The notes under the pieces are model-generated. The model ran no database searches and was not told the DNA's origin. It saw nothing but the letters and a program-made list of their open reading frames with translations. This document shows positions 17,690-26,905 of a stretch of 64,000 nt of DNA, piece after piece. The number at the start of each line of letters is the position of its first letter. Position 1 is the stretch's first letter. This DNA comes from Paenibacillus sp. W2I17. Lineage in GTDB: Bacteria; Bacillota; Bacilli; Paenibacillales; Paenibacillaceae. Both the position numbers and the translations under genes were made by a program. The stretch is taken from NCBI RefSeq assembly GCF_030815985.1, contig NZ_JAUSXM010000001.1, forward strand, positions 4,836,001-4,900,000, read 5' to 3'.

Positions 17690-17786
17690 CCTTGAATGAA
17701 TCTTAAATGGTTTTACATTGCGTTAACATTTTTTTACCTTCCTATAATAGTGCGCATACACAAAATGAATTAAGATTGATTCAAGG
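17690..17786. promoter_or_regulatory. Divergent control region with mirror-image 17-bp sites
   Basis: Arm 17690-17706 (minus strand TTAAGATTCATTCAAGG) and arm 17770-17786 (plus strand TTAAGATTGATTCAAGG) are inverted copies with one mismatch. Between them lies a TATAAT at 17743-17748 (plus) and an overlapping TATTAT on the minus strand. Each site therefore lies in the same orientation relative to the gene set it precedes. The response regulator encoded at 17858 is the obvious candidate binder. Confidence 0.7.
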
Positions 17787-17857
17787 TTTGATTGATAAAA
17801 TAAGAACATATAAAACAAGCCCATTGAGAGAAATAATTCAAGCAGAGGAATGAATAG

Positions 17858-18538
17858 ATGATGAGAATATTAATTGCGGAAGATGAGGTTCATTTGGCAG
17901 AGGCTGTATCGCAGATTTTGAAAAAAAACAACTACTCCGTGGACATGGTCCACGACGGCAGGTCAGGACTCGATTATGCGCAGAGCGGCATCTACGACCT
18001 GTTACTACTCGACATCATGATGCCGGAGATGGACGGGATCACCGTCCTGAAGAAACTCCGCAGTGAAGGGAATCATACGCCTGTCATTCTGCTTACTGCG
18101 AAAGGTGAACTATCGGACAAAGTTACAGGACTTGATTATGGTGCCGATGATTATATCGCCAAGCCTTTTGCCACAGAGGAACTGCTGGCCCGGATTCGTG
18201 CAGCCTTAAGGCGGAAGGGCGAAGTGGTTCCCGAGGATGGACTGAAGTTTGGCGACATTGAGCTGAATACAACTCAGTTGAAGCTGAGCGTTCAGGGTAA
18301 GGAGATCAAGCTGAATCTGAAGGAGAATGAACTGCTGGAGCTGTTGATTGCCCGTAAACAGGCGATTACTTCCAAAGAGCAGATTATTGAAAAGTTATGG
18401 GGATTCGATTCGGAAGTGGAATATAACAATGTGGAGGTCTACATCTCGTTTTTACGCAAAAAGTTAACCTTCCTGAACTCTGCAGTCCGCATTAACACGA
18501 TTCGGGGTGTGGGGTATGTACTTGAGGTGACGTCCTGA
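17858..18538 (+). CDS. OmpR-family response regulator
   Basis: 226 residues. The receiver domain (about 1-118) has the acidic pair in LIAEDEVH, the phospho-acceptor Asp in LLLLDIMMPEMDG (near 52), Thr in ILLTAKG and Lys in DYIAKPFATEELLAR. The winged helix (about 130-225) shows LNLKENELLELL, SKEQIIEKLWGF, EYNNVEVYISFLRKKL and IRGVGYVLE. Start preceded by GAGGAATG. The stop overlaps the kinase ATG by one base. It probably controls the divergent VTC/DUF4956/lipoprotein genes through the mirror-image sites in the intergenic region. Confidence 0.93.
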   Translation: MMRILIAEDEVHLAEAVSQILKKNNYSVDMVHDGRSGLDYAQSGIYDLLLLDIMMPEMDGITVLKKLRSEGNHTPVILLTAKGELSDKVTGLDYGADDYIAKPFATEELLARIRAALRRKGEVVPEDGLKFGDIELNTTQLKLSVQGKEIKLNLKENELLELLIARKQAITSKEQIIEKLWGFDSEVEYNNVEVYISFLRKKLTFLNSAVRINTIRGVGYVLEVTS

Positions 18539-19887
18539 TGTTCAAGAAACTCCGAAATCGATTCCTGATCGTGAATCTGGTGTCCATCTCCATTATGATG
18601 CTGGTGGCATTTGCGACGATCTATACGATTACGTACCAGAATGTGCAACGTGAGACAAATATGGAGTTGTACAAGGTGTCTGATTTCTATCACAGTCCTT
18701 ATAATTCATCCAAGATGCCACGCGGGGAAGGGCAGGGTTCGGATACAGGTGGTAGTAAAGGCTCAGGTTCAAGTTCCGGTTCAGATTCGTTTCCCTCCGA
18801 TGCCATGGGTGGTGATAATAGAGGTCCGGGAGGGGATCCCAACTCACCTCCGGCACGTTCCGTTTCGTTCATGATTAAGACGGATGATCAGTGGAAGATT
18901 ACGGATACACATTCCCGATTTGATATGGAAGATACGTTCTACACCGAGGCGCTGCAAAAGGTTGACCAGAATAAAGTTGGTGATTCGGAACGGCAGACGG
19001 GGCAATTTGCGCTGGATGGAACGGACTGGGCCTATGTGGTTGATCCGAGTGGTGCCGGGCACATGATCGTATTTATTGATGTGACGGCACAACAAGGCAT
19101 TCTGACGAATCTGATCTATACATTTGCTATTGTTGGACTGGTCATGTTGATTGTGATCTACTTCCTGAGCCGTTATTTTGCGAATCGTTCCATTGCACCG
19201 GTCAGGGAAGCGTTTGAGAAGCAAAAACAATTCATAGGAGATGCTTCACATGAGCTGAAGACACCTCTGGCGATCATCAATACCAACGCTGACGTACTGC
19301 TTGCGAATCAGGAGGATACAATAGCAAACCAGGCGAAGTGGTTGCACTATATCAAGTCGGAAACAGAGCGCATGACCGGACTTACAAATGATCTGCTCTA
19401 TCTGACACAGATGGATGACTCACGCTCCACGATGATTCATGCGAAGTTTAATATGAGTGATGCGGTAGAAAGTATTATTTTGCCGATGGAGGCCGTTATT
19501 TTTGAGAAAAACATCTCCCTCGATTACAACATTGAGCCGAATCTTAGAGTTCATGGGAACAGTGAGCAGATCAAACAGGTCATTCTGATCCTGCTCGATA
19601 ATGCTGTGAAGTACTCCGGTCCCAAAGGGTCCGTTAACGTTACGCTCCAGAAACAGAATAATGATGTCATGCTGGCCGTATCCAACACAGGTGAAGGTAT
19701 TGCGCCGGAACATCTGGATCGGATCTTTGATCGATTCTATCGTACGGATTCGTCAAGAGCACGCAAACATGGTGGGCATGGTCTGGGGCTGGCGATTGCT
19801 CGTTCCATTGTGGATCAGCACAAAGGAGAGCTGTACGCTCGAAGTGTAGTCGGAGAGGGAGCTACATTTTATGTGCGGTTGTCGTAG
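18538..19887 (+). CDS. Sensor histidine kinase with Gly/Ser-rich extracellular region
   Basis: 449 residues. TM1 is about 10-32 and TM2 about 186-208, with an extracytoplasmic sensor between them that contains a low-complexity Gly/Ser/Asp/Pro stretch (about 60-103). The HisKA box is FIGDASHELKTPLAIINTNAD. The ATPase domain has the N box (ILLDNAVKYSG), G1 (VSNTGEGIAPEHLDRIFDRFY) and G2 (HGGHGLGLAIARSIVD). No HAMP domain is obvious, since TM2 runs almost directly into the His box. It is coupled to the response regulator by TGATG overlap. The low-complexity sensor resembles the Gly-rich regions of the neighbouring lipoprotein; the signal is unknown. Confidence 0.93.
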   Translation: MFKKLRNRFLIVNLVSISIMMLVAFATIYTITYQNVQRETNMELYKVSDFYHSPYNSSKMPRGEGQGSDTGGSKGSGSSSGSDSFPSDAMGGDNRGPGGDPNSPPARSVSFMIKTDDQWKITDTHSRFDMEDTFYTEALQKVDQNKVGDSERQTGQFALDGTDWAYVVDPSGAGHMIVFIDVTAQQGILTNLIYTFAIVGLVMLIVIYFLSRYFANRSIAPVREAFEKQKQFIGDASHELKTPLAIINTNADVLLANQEDTIANQAKWLHYIKSETERMTGLTNDLLYLTQMDDSRSTMIHAKFNMSDAVESIILPMEAVIFEKNISLDYNIEPNLRVHGNSEQIKQVILILLDNAVKYSGPKGSVNVTLQKQNNDVMLAVSNTGEGIAPEHLDRIFDRFYRTDSSRARKHGGHGLGLAIARSIVDQHKGELYARSVVGEGATFYVRLS

Positions 19888-20025
19888 GGGCGGAGTGATG
19901 AGCGAGCTCCACACTAATCCTTCGCTCCCGCTCTATAATTGTTCTTCAGGCATAAGTTCTGCCTGTAATGGGTTAACCTATGCTACAATGGCAACAGTAT
20001 GTATGAATCAAGGAGATGACTGAAC

Positions 20026-20313
20026 GTGGCAGAAGCAAACGCAATTAATGAACAAGAAATGATGCAATATATTGCAGATAAAACGAAGGCAAGTCAAGCG
20101 AACATCGCTCTTGTGCTGAAGCATGAGCAAGCGTACATCAACAAGGCGCATGAGAATGCCAAAGGCAACGATGTTGATATTGACGGCGATGATCTGGCTG
20201 ACTATATTCTTAGCCGCAAAGATGTAAAGCTGGACGAGTTGACCGTGGAAAGCATTCTGGATGCTGAAATGGACTACTTGATGGACAAGGGTCACGCAGG
20301 ATACGTCGATTAA
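20026..20313 (+). CDS. Small acidic protein of unknown function
   Basis: 95-residue soluble protein starting at GTG with CAAGGAGATG upstream: MAEANAINEQEMMQYIADKT, with a middle part (VLKHEQAYINKAHENAKGND) and an acidic C-terminal half (DGDDLADYILSRKDVKLDELTVESILDAEMDYL). No membrane segment, signal peptide or cysteine. It looks like an all-helical conserved hypothetical; I do not recognise a function. It stands alone between the histidine kinase and a 450-bp gap. Confidence 0.75.
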   Translation: MAEANAINEQEMMQYIADKTKASQANIALVLKHEQAYINKAHENAKGNDVDIDGDDLADYILSRKDVKLDELTVESILDAEMDYLMDKGHAGYVD

Positions 20314-20330
20314 GTTAAGTAGGCAAAATC

Positions 20331-20472
20331 TAACGAATCTCACACGCGCTATTCGGGTATTTCTCGCTCGTTTGAGAATGTAACGAATCTGAGACGTGTT
20401 ATTCTCTGGATTCCAGGACTTTTCGGTGCAATGGCAGCATTTCTGCGGAATTAGCGTGTCTGAGATTCGTTA
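20331..20472. repeat. Dispersed palindromic repeat cluster
   Basis: Three related units: TAACGAATCTCACACGC (20331-), TAACGAATCTGAGACGTGTT (20381-20400), and an inverted copy at 20451-20472 reading AGCGTGTCTGAGATTCGTTA. Copies 2 and 3 frame a 92-bp imperfect palindrome. The gap 20314-20772 contains no gene that I can support. The unit looks like a short interspersed palindromic element, but no other copy was seen in this window. Confidence 0.6.
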
Positions 20473-20612
20473 GTTCGGGAAATAAGCTCTATTAGCCGAT
20501 ATAAGGTGCCCTAGGTTCATTAGAGTGATCACAGAGTGTAACGAGGCGTTAATGGTTATTCCAAAAGTGGAATTTTATCTATGCATCCATCTGCATACGA
20601 TGTGTTGTACTG

Positions 20613-20658
20613 AAAAAAGACCTCAACTCCACAATACTGTGGTGTTGAGGCCTTTTTT
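20613..20658. terminator. Bidirectional intrinsic terminator
   Basis: Stem AAAAAAG-A-CCTCAAC...TCCACA against TGTGG-T-GTTGAGG-CCTTTTTT, loop ATAC. Suited to end the convergent SDR gene (-), and any transcript from the left. Confidence 0.8.
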
Positions 20659-20772
20659 AGATTGTAGCGACCAGGCATCCCTTCGGGAACACCTGTCGGT
20701 GTAGCTCTACTAAAGATGGACTTGAAGTTCTATCGACCCAATCTATCGAGCAATCCTACCGTTTGCAGCTTC

Positions 20773-21540
20773 TTATTGACCCATCATGCCGCCATCTACA
20801 GTGTAGAGGGAAGCTGTTACATAAGATGCTTCTTCGGACAACAGGAAGTTCATCACCGCAGCGACTTCTTCTGGTTCACCGTAACGGCCCATTGGAATGC
20901 TGGACACGGTTGCTGATTGATAATCTTCCACGTTACCGGAATTAGCTTCGATCTGACGCATCATGCGTGTATTGATTGTACCTGGCAATACAGCGTTAAC
21001 GCGGATATTATAAGGTGCCAATTCATTTGCAGCGGTACGCGTGAGACCAACTACGGCATGTTTGGACATAATATATGGAGATACAGCAGGTGCACCCATC
21101 AGACCCGCGAGGGAAGAGGTATTAAGAATCGCACCGGATTTTTGTTTTTTCATCACTGGAATGACATTTTGCAGACCCAGGAATACTCCACGAATGTTGA
21201 CGTTATATACGGTGTCGAGTGCTTCAACACTCAGGTCTTCGATCAGCCCTGTTGGACCTTCAATTCCGGCATTGTTGGCAAAATAATCGATTCGACCAAA
21301 AGCATCCAGTGCTTTTTGCACATAGTTTTTCACGTCTGCTTCTTGGGATACGTTCGCTTTTACGGCGATGACGTGCTCTTTGTCGAGGTTTAGATCGGTA
21401 ATTGTCTGCTGGATGGCTTCTTCATTCAGATCCACCAGAACCAAATTGATTTTGCGCTCAGCGAGGCGGCGTGCCAATTCTTTACCAATGCCTCCGGCTG
21501 CTCCTGTAATAACGGCTGTATGTGTATAAGATGTACTCAT
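20773..21540 (-). CDS. Short-chain dehydrogenase/reductase (classical SDR)
   Basis: 255 residues, NAD(P)-dependent oxidoreductase. Cofactor motif TGAAGGIG (about 13-20), acidic Asp after strand 2 (LVLVDLNEE) favouring NAD(H), NNAG (about 90), catalytic Ser in LNTSSLAG, and Tyr-x3-Lys in SPYIMSKHA. The C-terminus ends in YTVDGGMMG. It is divergent from a TetR regulator over 195 bp, the usual arrangement for a repressor-controlled SDR. Substrate unknown. Confidence 0.9.
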   Translation of the reverse strand: MSTSYTHTAVITGAAGGIGKELARRLAERKINLVLVDLNEEAIQQTITDLNLDKEHVIAVKANVSQEADVKNYVQKALDAFGRIDYFANNAGIEGPTGLIEDLSVEALDTVYNVNIRGVFLGLQNVIPVMKKQKSGAILNTSSLAGLMGAPAVSPYIMSKHAVVGLTRTAANELAPYNIRVNAVLPGTINTRMMRQIEANSGNVEDYQSATVSSIPMGRYGEPEEVAAVMNFLLSEEASYVTASLYTVDGGMMGQ

Positions 21541-21655
21541 GATATATCCGCTCCTTATTCATTATTGGCAGGTATTTCTCAAAAAAAGTTTCAACCTGTC
21601 GTCTATCTTTCCTGTCTCAATGTTAAGATATACATAGCAATGTGACAATAATCAT

Positions 21656-21672
21656 TGACAGCGCATATGTCA
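21656..21672. promoter_or_regulatory. Candidate operator between SDR and TetR genes
   Basis: Inverted repeat TGACA-N7-TGTCA in the divergent intergenic region, the size and position expected for a TetR-type operator. Assigned by symmetry and position only. Confidence 0.4.
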
Positions 21673-21735
21673 GCTATCGGACAGAGGTGTAAGCGGTGTT
21701 CATTTATATTACAATAATGAACAAAGGAGGCGAAA

Positions 21736-22374
21736 ATGTTGATCATTGAACATCCTCAGGACCGGAGAGCACGAAGAACGCAGGATGCGATCATCGCTGC
21801 GGCGGTTTCTTTGATATTAGAAAAGGGAGCGGATGCCCTCACAATCCGGGATATTACGGAACGGGCGGATTACAACCGTGGAACCTTCTATTTACATTTT
21901 CCCGGCAAACCGGAGTTGTTGCAGTTCATTCTGGATGATTTCATGCAGGGAGTGGGGCGAGCTTATGCAGAACCATACGCACAGCTCAAAGAAGTGGACA
22001 TGACTGTATTGCTGCCATCCACGATGCCTGTATTCGAATATATTGAAGCCCATCAGGATATCTTTCGTGCATTAATAACGATGCATTCAGATATGAGCTC
22101 CCGGCTGTGCAATATGTTTAGAACGTATCTAACCGAAGATTTTGTATTGGTGACCGAGGATAGTGAGTGGACGATTAATTACGACATCATGTTAAGTTAT
22201 CTGGTATCTGCAACAGTAGGGGTAATCATGCATTGGGCGGAGATTGGATTCAAGTATTCTGCGCATTATATGGGAGAGCAACTTACGGCACTGATTAACA
22301 TCAAACCGACCCGTCTGCTGATTGAACCAGGGCAGAAGGGTCGGACTATTCACGAGCGTATGCTGTTGGATTAA
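21736..22374 (+). CDS. TetR/AcrR-family regulator
   Basis: 212 residues. The N-terminal helix-turn-helix is RTQDAIIAAAVSLILEKGADALTIRDITERADYNRGTFYLHFPGKPELLQFI, the standard TetR_N pattern with YLHF. The C-terminal ligand domain (about 75-200) is helical, with AFRAL-like segments such as HQDIFRALITMHSDM, resembling TetR_C_7 types. AAAGGAGGCG fixes the ATG. It probably represses the divergent SDR. It is convergent with cobA, with only 9 bp between stops. Confidence 0.88.
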   Translation: MLIIEHPQDRRARRTQDAIIAAAVSLILEKGADALTIRDITERADYNRGTFYLHFPGKPELLQFILDDFMQGVGRAYAEPYAQLKEVDMTVLLPSTMPVFEYIEAHQDIFRALITMHSDMSSRLCNMFRTYLTEDFVLVTEDSEWTINYDIMLSYLVSATVGVIMHWAEIGFKYSAHYMGEQLTALINIKPTRLLIEPGQKGRTIHERMLLD

Positions 22375-22383
22375 AGTACCGGA

Positions 22384-23154
22384 TTATCCGGTCATGGAGG
22401 CATTAGCCGCCTGTTGCATCTGAAGCAGTTGTTCGCGAATCAGGACAGACTCTCCGATCATGATTAATGCCGGATTATTCACTTTATGCGACAGGGCGAG
22501 GGAGTGCAGTTCGGCAAGTGTGCCGGTAATGATCCGTTCCTCCGAAGTGGTTCCCCGTTCGATTAAAGCCGCAGGGGTGTGTCCACTTTTGCCATGGTGA
22601 AGCAATTCATGTTGAATCTGGGGCAGTTGGCTAATGCCCATGTAGATGACCAGTGTGTCCACACTATGGGCGAGCAGGTCCCAGCGAACCGAAGATACAC
22701 TTCCATCACTGCCGGTTCCCGTGACACATGCGAAGGATGAAGCAACCCCGCGATGGGTTAACGGAATAAGGGATGAAGCGGATGTACCTACAGCTGAAGT
22801 GATGCCAGGAATGATCTCAAATGCAATCCCTGCTTCCGCCAGCGCAAGCGCTTCTTCACCACCACGGCCAAAGATGAACGGATCGCCACCCTTGAGTCTT
22901 ACGACTTGTTTGCCTTCCGCTGCATGGGCAGCCAGCATCCGTCCAATCATCTCCTGACTCATGGAGTGAAGGCCTGGAGCCTTGCCGCAGTAGATGCGGA
23001 GTGCTCCTTCACGAGCTTCAGCGAGCAATTGATCATTCACAAGCCGATCATACATAATGACATCTGCGGACTGAATACGTTTCAGGGCTTTTACCGTAAT
23101 CAGATCCGGATCTCCAGGACCAGCGCCAACAATACTAACCAGGCCCCGGCTCAT
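22384..23154 (-). CDS. cobA: Uroporphyrinogen-III C-methyltransferase (SUMT)
   Basis: 256 residues. Methylates uroporphyrinogen III at C2 and C7 with SAM to give precorrin-2, the first step to siroheme. Family motifs: VSIVGAGPGDPDLITVKAL, VMYDRLVN-type segment, VRLKGGDPFIFGRGGEEAL and PGITSAVGTSASSLIPLTHRG. It is the last gene of the nir operon, overlapping nirC by 4 bp (ATGA), and provides siroheme for NirB. The dehydrogenase/ferrochelatase step of siroheme synthesis is not encoded here, so it must come from elsewhere. Confidence 0.95.
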   Translation of the reverse strand: MSRGLVSIVGAGPGDPDLITVKALKRIQSADVIMYDRLVNDQLLAEAREGALRIYCGKAPGLHSMSQEMIGRMLAAHAAEGKQVVRLKGGDPFIFGRGGEEALALAEAGIAFEIIPGITSAVGTSASSLIPLTHRGVASSFACVTGTGSDGSVSSVRWDLLAHSVDTLVIYMGISQLPQIQHELLHHGKSGHTPAALIERGTTSEERIITGTLAELHSLALSHKVNNPALIMIGESVLIREQLLQMQQAANASMTG

Positions 23155-24032
23155 GATCGTGTCCCCAATTTCGGTGCAGCATCAGAACTTGCCAATCCTG
23201 AACGACCACCCTGAATGGTCGCCAGTTTGTTCGATAGCTTTACTGGATTTCCCCAGTGGTGTGCAGCATATAGACCGAGGCCTGTAAATACAGCTCCGCC
23301 AATGAGGTTACCCACCAACACTGGGATCTGATTCCACAGCCACCAGTCAGCGACACTGACCTGTGCACCAAGCATCATGCCTGCCGGAATGACGAACATA
23401 TTTACCACAGCGTGCTCAAATCCCTGAGCGAAAAATATGGTAATGGGCAGCCACATCGCTACGATTTTGCCCAGTGTAGAAGTGGACGTCATTGCCATCA
23501 CTGCCCCGAGTGTGACCATCCAGTTACATAGAATGGCTTTGATGATGACCAGTACAATGCCAGCCCCACCCAAGTGCTGATACCCCAGGGTCTTGGTTTC
23601 ACTGGTTTGGATGAGCGTTTGAATTAGAGGGTTGCTCATATCCGTACCCATCTTGGTAATGGTCAAGCCGTATAACAGAGCATAGAATGCACATCCGAGC
23701 AGATGTCCTGTGATCACCCAAAAATAATTTCGGAGCATCTCCATCCATGTAATTCTACGTTTCATCACTGCGAGTGGAAGCACCGCAAAGTTTCCTGTCA
23801 CCAATTCAAGACCCAGCAGAATAATAATGACGAATCCAGCCGGGAATATCAGTGCACCTGCCAAACCAACGGAAGTTTGAGATACAGCGGTATATGCCAG
23901 TGTGGTTGCAAAGGCAAGGATAGCCCCCGCCAGAAAACCGCGGATCAGCATCTGTACCCGGTTCATTCTGGCTTTGCTCTCACCAGCTTCGACCATTGAT
24001 TGCAGCACTTCTGCAGGTTTAACAAAATCCAT
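23151..24032 (-). CDS. nirC: Formate/nitrite transporter (NirC/FocA family)
   Basis: 293 residues, FNT channel with six membrane helices forming a pentamer. Visible family features: FLAGAILAFATTLAYTAV, GLELVTGNFAVLPLAV (the FNT signature G-x-E-L-x-T-G-N), NWMVTLGAVMAMTS and FEHAVVNMFVIPAGMM, the latter holding the conserved central His. The position between nirD and cobA indicates nitrite uptake or efflux for cytoplasmic reduction. The C-terminal 30 residues are polar. It overlaps cobA by ATGA and lies 37 bp after nirD. Confidence 0.93.
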   Translation of the reverse strand: MDFVKPAEVLQSMVEAGESKARMNRVQMLIRGFLAGAILAFATTLAYTAVSQTSVGLAGALIFPAGFVIIILLGLELVTGNFAVLPLAVMKRRITWMEMLRNYFWVITGHLLGCAFYALLYGLTITKMGTDMSNPLIQTLIQTSETKTLGYQHLGGAGIVLVIIKAILCNWMVTLGAVMAMTSTSTLGKIVAMWLPITIFFAQGFEHAVVNMFVIPAGMMLGAQVSVADWWLWNQIPVLVGNLIGGAVFTGLGLYAAHHWGNPVKLSNKLATIQGGRSGLASSDAAPKLGTRS

Positions 24033-24069
24033 AGCGCACGCCTCCTTGATGTCAGGGTATCTCTAGCCT

Positions 24070-24387
24070 TTAACCCGCAATTGTGATGAAGATTTCTCCG
24101 CTGTTGCCGTCCACTTCTGTTTTGTAGGTATTCAAGCAGCCTTCATCCGGCTCGTGTACCTTACCATTACGCAGATCAATCTTCCAATCATGCAAAGGAC
24201 AATGAACCGCTGTCCCGCACACCATGCCTTCCGACAGCTTGCCGCCCTTGTGAGGGCAGCGATTCTCGACGGCGTGCAGACTTCCGTCGCTCAGTTTGAA
24301 GACTGCAATTTCGGTATCCTGTATCAGGAAGGTCCGTGCTCCCTTTTCATCAATATCTGCAAGGTGTCCAATTCGGAATTTGTTCAT
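24070..24387 (-). CDS. nirD: Nitrite reductase (NADH) small subunit, Rieske-type
   Basis: 105 residues. Rieske-like fold, and here the cluster ligands are present: CPHKGG (Cys-x-His) and CPLHDW (Cys-x2-His), about 20 residues apart, as in NirD/NasE forms that bind a 2Fe-2S cluster. It assists NirB in electron transfer to nitrite. It lies 17 bp after nirB with GAGGAGGAAC upstream of the ATG, inside the nirB-nirD-nirC-cobA operon. Confidence 0.93.
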   Translation of the reverse strand: MNKFRIGHLADIDEKGARTFLIQDTEIAVFKLSDGSLHAVENRCPHKGGKLSEGMVCGTAVHCPLHDWKIDLRNGKVHEPDEGCLNTYKTEVDGNSGEIFITIAG

Positions 24388-24403
24388 CGCTGTTCCTCCT
24401 CTT

Positions 24404-26845
24404 CTAGTGGGTTACCGGCTCGGCACCGGACAATGGGGTGAAGTTTTTACGCAATTTCTCGTCTTGAATGATTTCTTTCCAAGGATCAACCGTGTGACCC
24501 AGTGTAACTTCCAGACGTTCGACCAGAGCGAGACGTACATCCCGATCAGCTAATGCTTCCTTCACATGATCCAGACCTACCCGTTCAATCCATGCCGCTG
24601 TTCTCTCATTCCATTTTGCATTCTCTCTATAATATTGAAGGTAAGAGTAAGTCCACTCTTCCACTTCCGCATCGGTCTTCACCGTACAGAGCAACTCGGC
24701 TGCACGAACCTTAACTCCGGCGTTACCGCCAACATGAATCTCCCAAGCGCCATCAATGGCGACAACACCCAGATCCTTGATGGTGGCTTCAGCACAGTTC
24801 CGCGGACATCCAGAGACGGCAAGTTTCACTTTGGCCGGGGCCACCATTTTGTCGAGTTTTTTCTCCAGTCGAATACCCATCTCAATGGAATCCTGTGTAC
24901 CGAATCGGCAGAACGTATTACCTACACAAGTTTTCACCGTACGCAGCGCCTTGCCATACCCGAAACCGGAAGGCATATCGAGTTCTTCCCAGATCTTCGG
25001 AAGGTTCTCCTTCTGTACACCGAGCAGATCGAGTCGTTGTCCACCCGTGAATTTCACCAACGGCACATCGTATTTCTCTGCGACAGTTGCAATCTTGATC
25101 AATTCCGCCGGAGAAGTCACACCACCATAGATCCGTGGAATAACGGAGTAGGTACCGTCCTTCTGGATGTTGGCGTGATAACGTTCATTGGTGAATTTGG
25201 ATACACGCTCATCCGTGTATTCAGCCGGCCAGATCATACCGAGATAATAGTTGAGGGAAGGACGACACTTGGAGCAGCCTTCCGGTTCATTCCAACCGAG
25301 AACATTCATAACTTCCTTCACACTTTTGAGTCCCATCTCCTTGATCTGAGCAACAATCTCATCCCGATCATAGGATGTACAGCCACAGATGCCTTCTTTG
25401 GTCTGTTCGCCTACATTATCACCGGCATAATATGTGAGCAGGTTTTCGATAATAGGTTTGCACCCACCGCAAGAAGCGGAAGCTTTGGTACAGGATTTGA
25501 TTGCACCGAGTGTATTACAGCCTTTATTCAGAACGGCGTCCCCGATGGAAGCTTTGGTAACACCGTTACAACCACAGACGATCTCGTCATCCGGCATGCT
25601 GGCCATACGTTCTGCGACAGATGGGCCAGATCCGGAGCCACCGGAAGGTATGCCGAGCAAAATTTCCTTCTCCCGACCGCTGATGTTCTCACCACTTTTA
25701 ATGAGGGAAAATAGAGAAGCGCCATCTGTGGTATCTCCGAACAATACAGCTCCAATGAGCTGTCCGTCTTTGATCACCATCTTTTTGTACACACCATCAA
25801 CGTCATCCTGAATACGAATGCTGCGAGTGTCCGCACCGTCTTTGAATTGTCCGGCAGAGAAAACGTCGACACCGGATACTTTCAGCTTGGTAGAAGTGAC
25901 TGAACCCTCATAGCCTTCAGTTGCCGCGCCAGCCAGGCGTTTTGCGAGCACCATGCCTTGTTCATATAATGGAGCAACCAGTCCGTAAGCAATACCGCGG
26001 TGTTCTGCACATTCGCCAACGGCAGAGATGCCAGGGATGCTGGTATGCATATAATCATCTACAATGACTCCACGATTCACATCGAGGCCGGTATTGCGAG
26101 CCAGTTCAATCTGCGGACGAATCCCGACAGCCATGACAACCAGATCCGCTTCAAGTACCGTTTGATCAGTGAAACGAATGGCTTTTACCCGTTGTTTGCC
26201 TGTGATTTCTTCGGTATGTTTGTTCAAAAGGAACTTCATGCCCTGTTCTTCAAGCTCACGCTGGAGCATCAGTCCTGCCGGCAAATCCAGGTTCCGGTCC
26301 ATCAGATGACCGTTAATATGGATGACTGTGACGTCCATGCCCAGATTGAGCAGCCCCCGCGCTGCTTCCAGTCCTAGCAATCCGCCTCCAATGACGGCAG
26401 CTTTGCGATACTTTTGTGATGCTGCCATCATGGTCTCGCAGTCTTTAATATCTCGGAATCCGATAACGCCTTCCTTGTTAGCGCCGGGAAGCGGCAGGAT
26501 AAACGCCTGTGAACCGGTTGCCATAATCAGCTCATCATAGGCTGCGCGTACACCATTTTGAGATACAACTTCCTTGCGCTTGGGATCGATCTGAACGACC
26601 GGGTCACCCGGGTACACCCGAATGCCGTTATCTTCGTACCAGCTCCACTCATTGATTACGATATCTTCGATGGATGTTCCGCCAGCCAGTACAGAAGATA
26701 ACATGATCCGGTTGTAGTTGGGATGCGGCTCTGCGCCGAAGACTGTAATTTCATAAGCGTGTGGAGCAAGCTTAAGGATATGTTCGATTGTGCGGATTCC
26801 CGCCATGCCATTGCCGACCAGCACCAGTTTTTTCGTTGTACTCAT
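24404..26845 (-). CDS. nirB: Nitrite reductase (NADH) large subunit
   Basis: 813 residues, cytosolic, reduces nitrite to ammonium with NADH. Order: FAD/NAD(P)-binding half (VLVGNGMAGIRTIEHIL at the start; second dinucleotide motif AAVIGGGLLGLEAARGL); BFD-like Fe-S domain (CGCNGVTK ... CGGCKP, about residues 405-455); a second similar Cys-rich segment (CGCTSYDR ... CSKCRP); ferredoxin-like half-domain; and siroheme/4Fe-4S sulfite-reductase-type domain with TCVGNTFCRFG and SGCPRNCAEA, the C-x5-C and C-x3-C ligands. TAAGGGGG sets the ATG at 26845; an upstream TTG is unlikely. Transcription passes through an ANTAR-type attenuator leader. Confidence 0.96.
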   Translation of the reverse strand: MSTTKKLVLVGNGMAGIRTIEHILKLAPHAYEITVFGAEPHPNYNRIMLSSVLAGGTSIEDIVINEWSWYEDNGIRVYPGDPVVQIDPKRKEVVSQNGVRAAYDELIMATGSQAFILPLPGANKEGVIGFRDIKDCETMMAASQKYRKAAVIGGGLLGLEAARGLLNLGMDVTVIHINGHLMDRNLDLPAGLMLQRELEEQGMKFLLNKHTEEITGKQRVKAIRFTDQTVLEADLVVMAVGIRPQIELARNTGLDVNRGVIVDDYMHTSIPGISAVGECAEHRGIAYGLVAPLYEQGMVLAKRLAGAATEGYEGSVTSTKLKVSGVDVFSAGQFKDGADTRSIRIQDDVDGVYKKMVIKDGQLIGAVLFGDTTDGASLFSLIKSGENISGREKEILLGIPSGGSGSGPSVAERMASMPDDEIVCGCNGVTKASIGDAVLNKGCNTLGAIKSCTKASASCGGCKPIIENLLTYYAGDNVGEQTKEGICGCTSYDRDEIVAQIKEMGLKSVKEVMNVLGWNEPEGCSKCRPSLNYYLGMIWPAEYTDERVSKFTNERYHANIQKDGTYSVIPRIYGGVTSPAELIKIATVAEKYDVPLVKFTGGQRLDLLGVQKENLPKIWEELDMPSGFGYGKALRTVKTCVGNTFCRFGTQDSIEMGIRLEKKLDKMVAPAKVKLAVSGCPRNCAEATIKDLGVVAIDGAWEIHVGGNAGVKVRAAELLCTVKTDAEVEEWTYSYLQYYRENAKWNERTAAWIERVGLDHVKEALADRDVRLALVERLEVTLGHTVDPWKEIIQDEKLRKNFTPLSGAEPVTH

Positions 26846-26905
26846 TATGATTAGCCCCCTTAGGTCCATTCTGCAAACTGCCTCGAAACCTTGTCTCTAA
26901 AATCG

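Noticed and set aside
24566..25714. 382-codon plus-strand frame opposite nirB
   Set aside because: Shadow of a well-supported gene with all cofactor motifs on the other strand.
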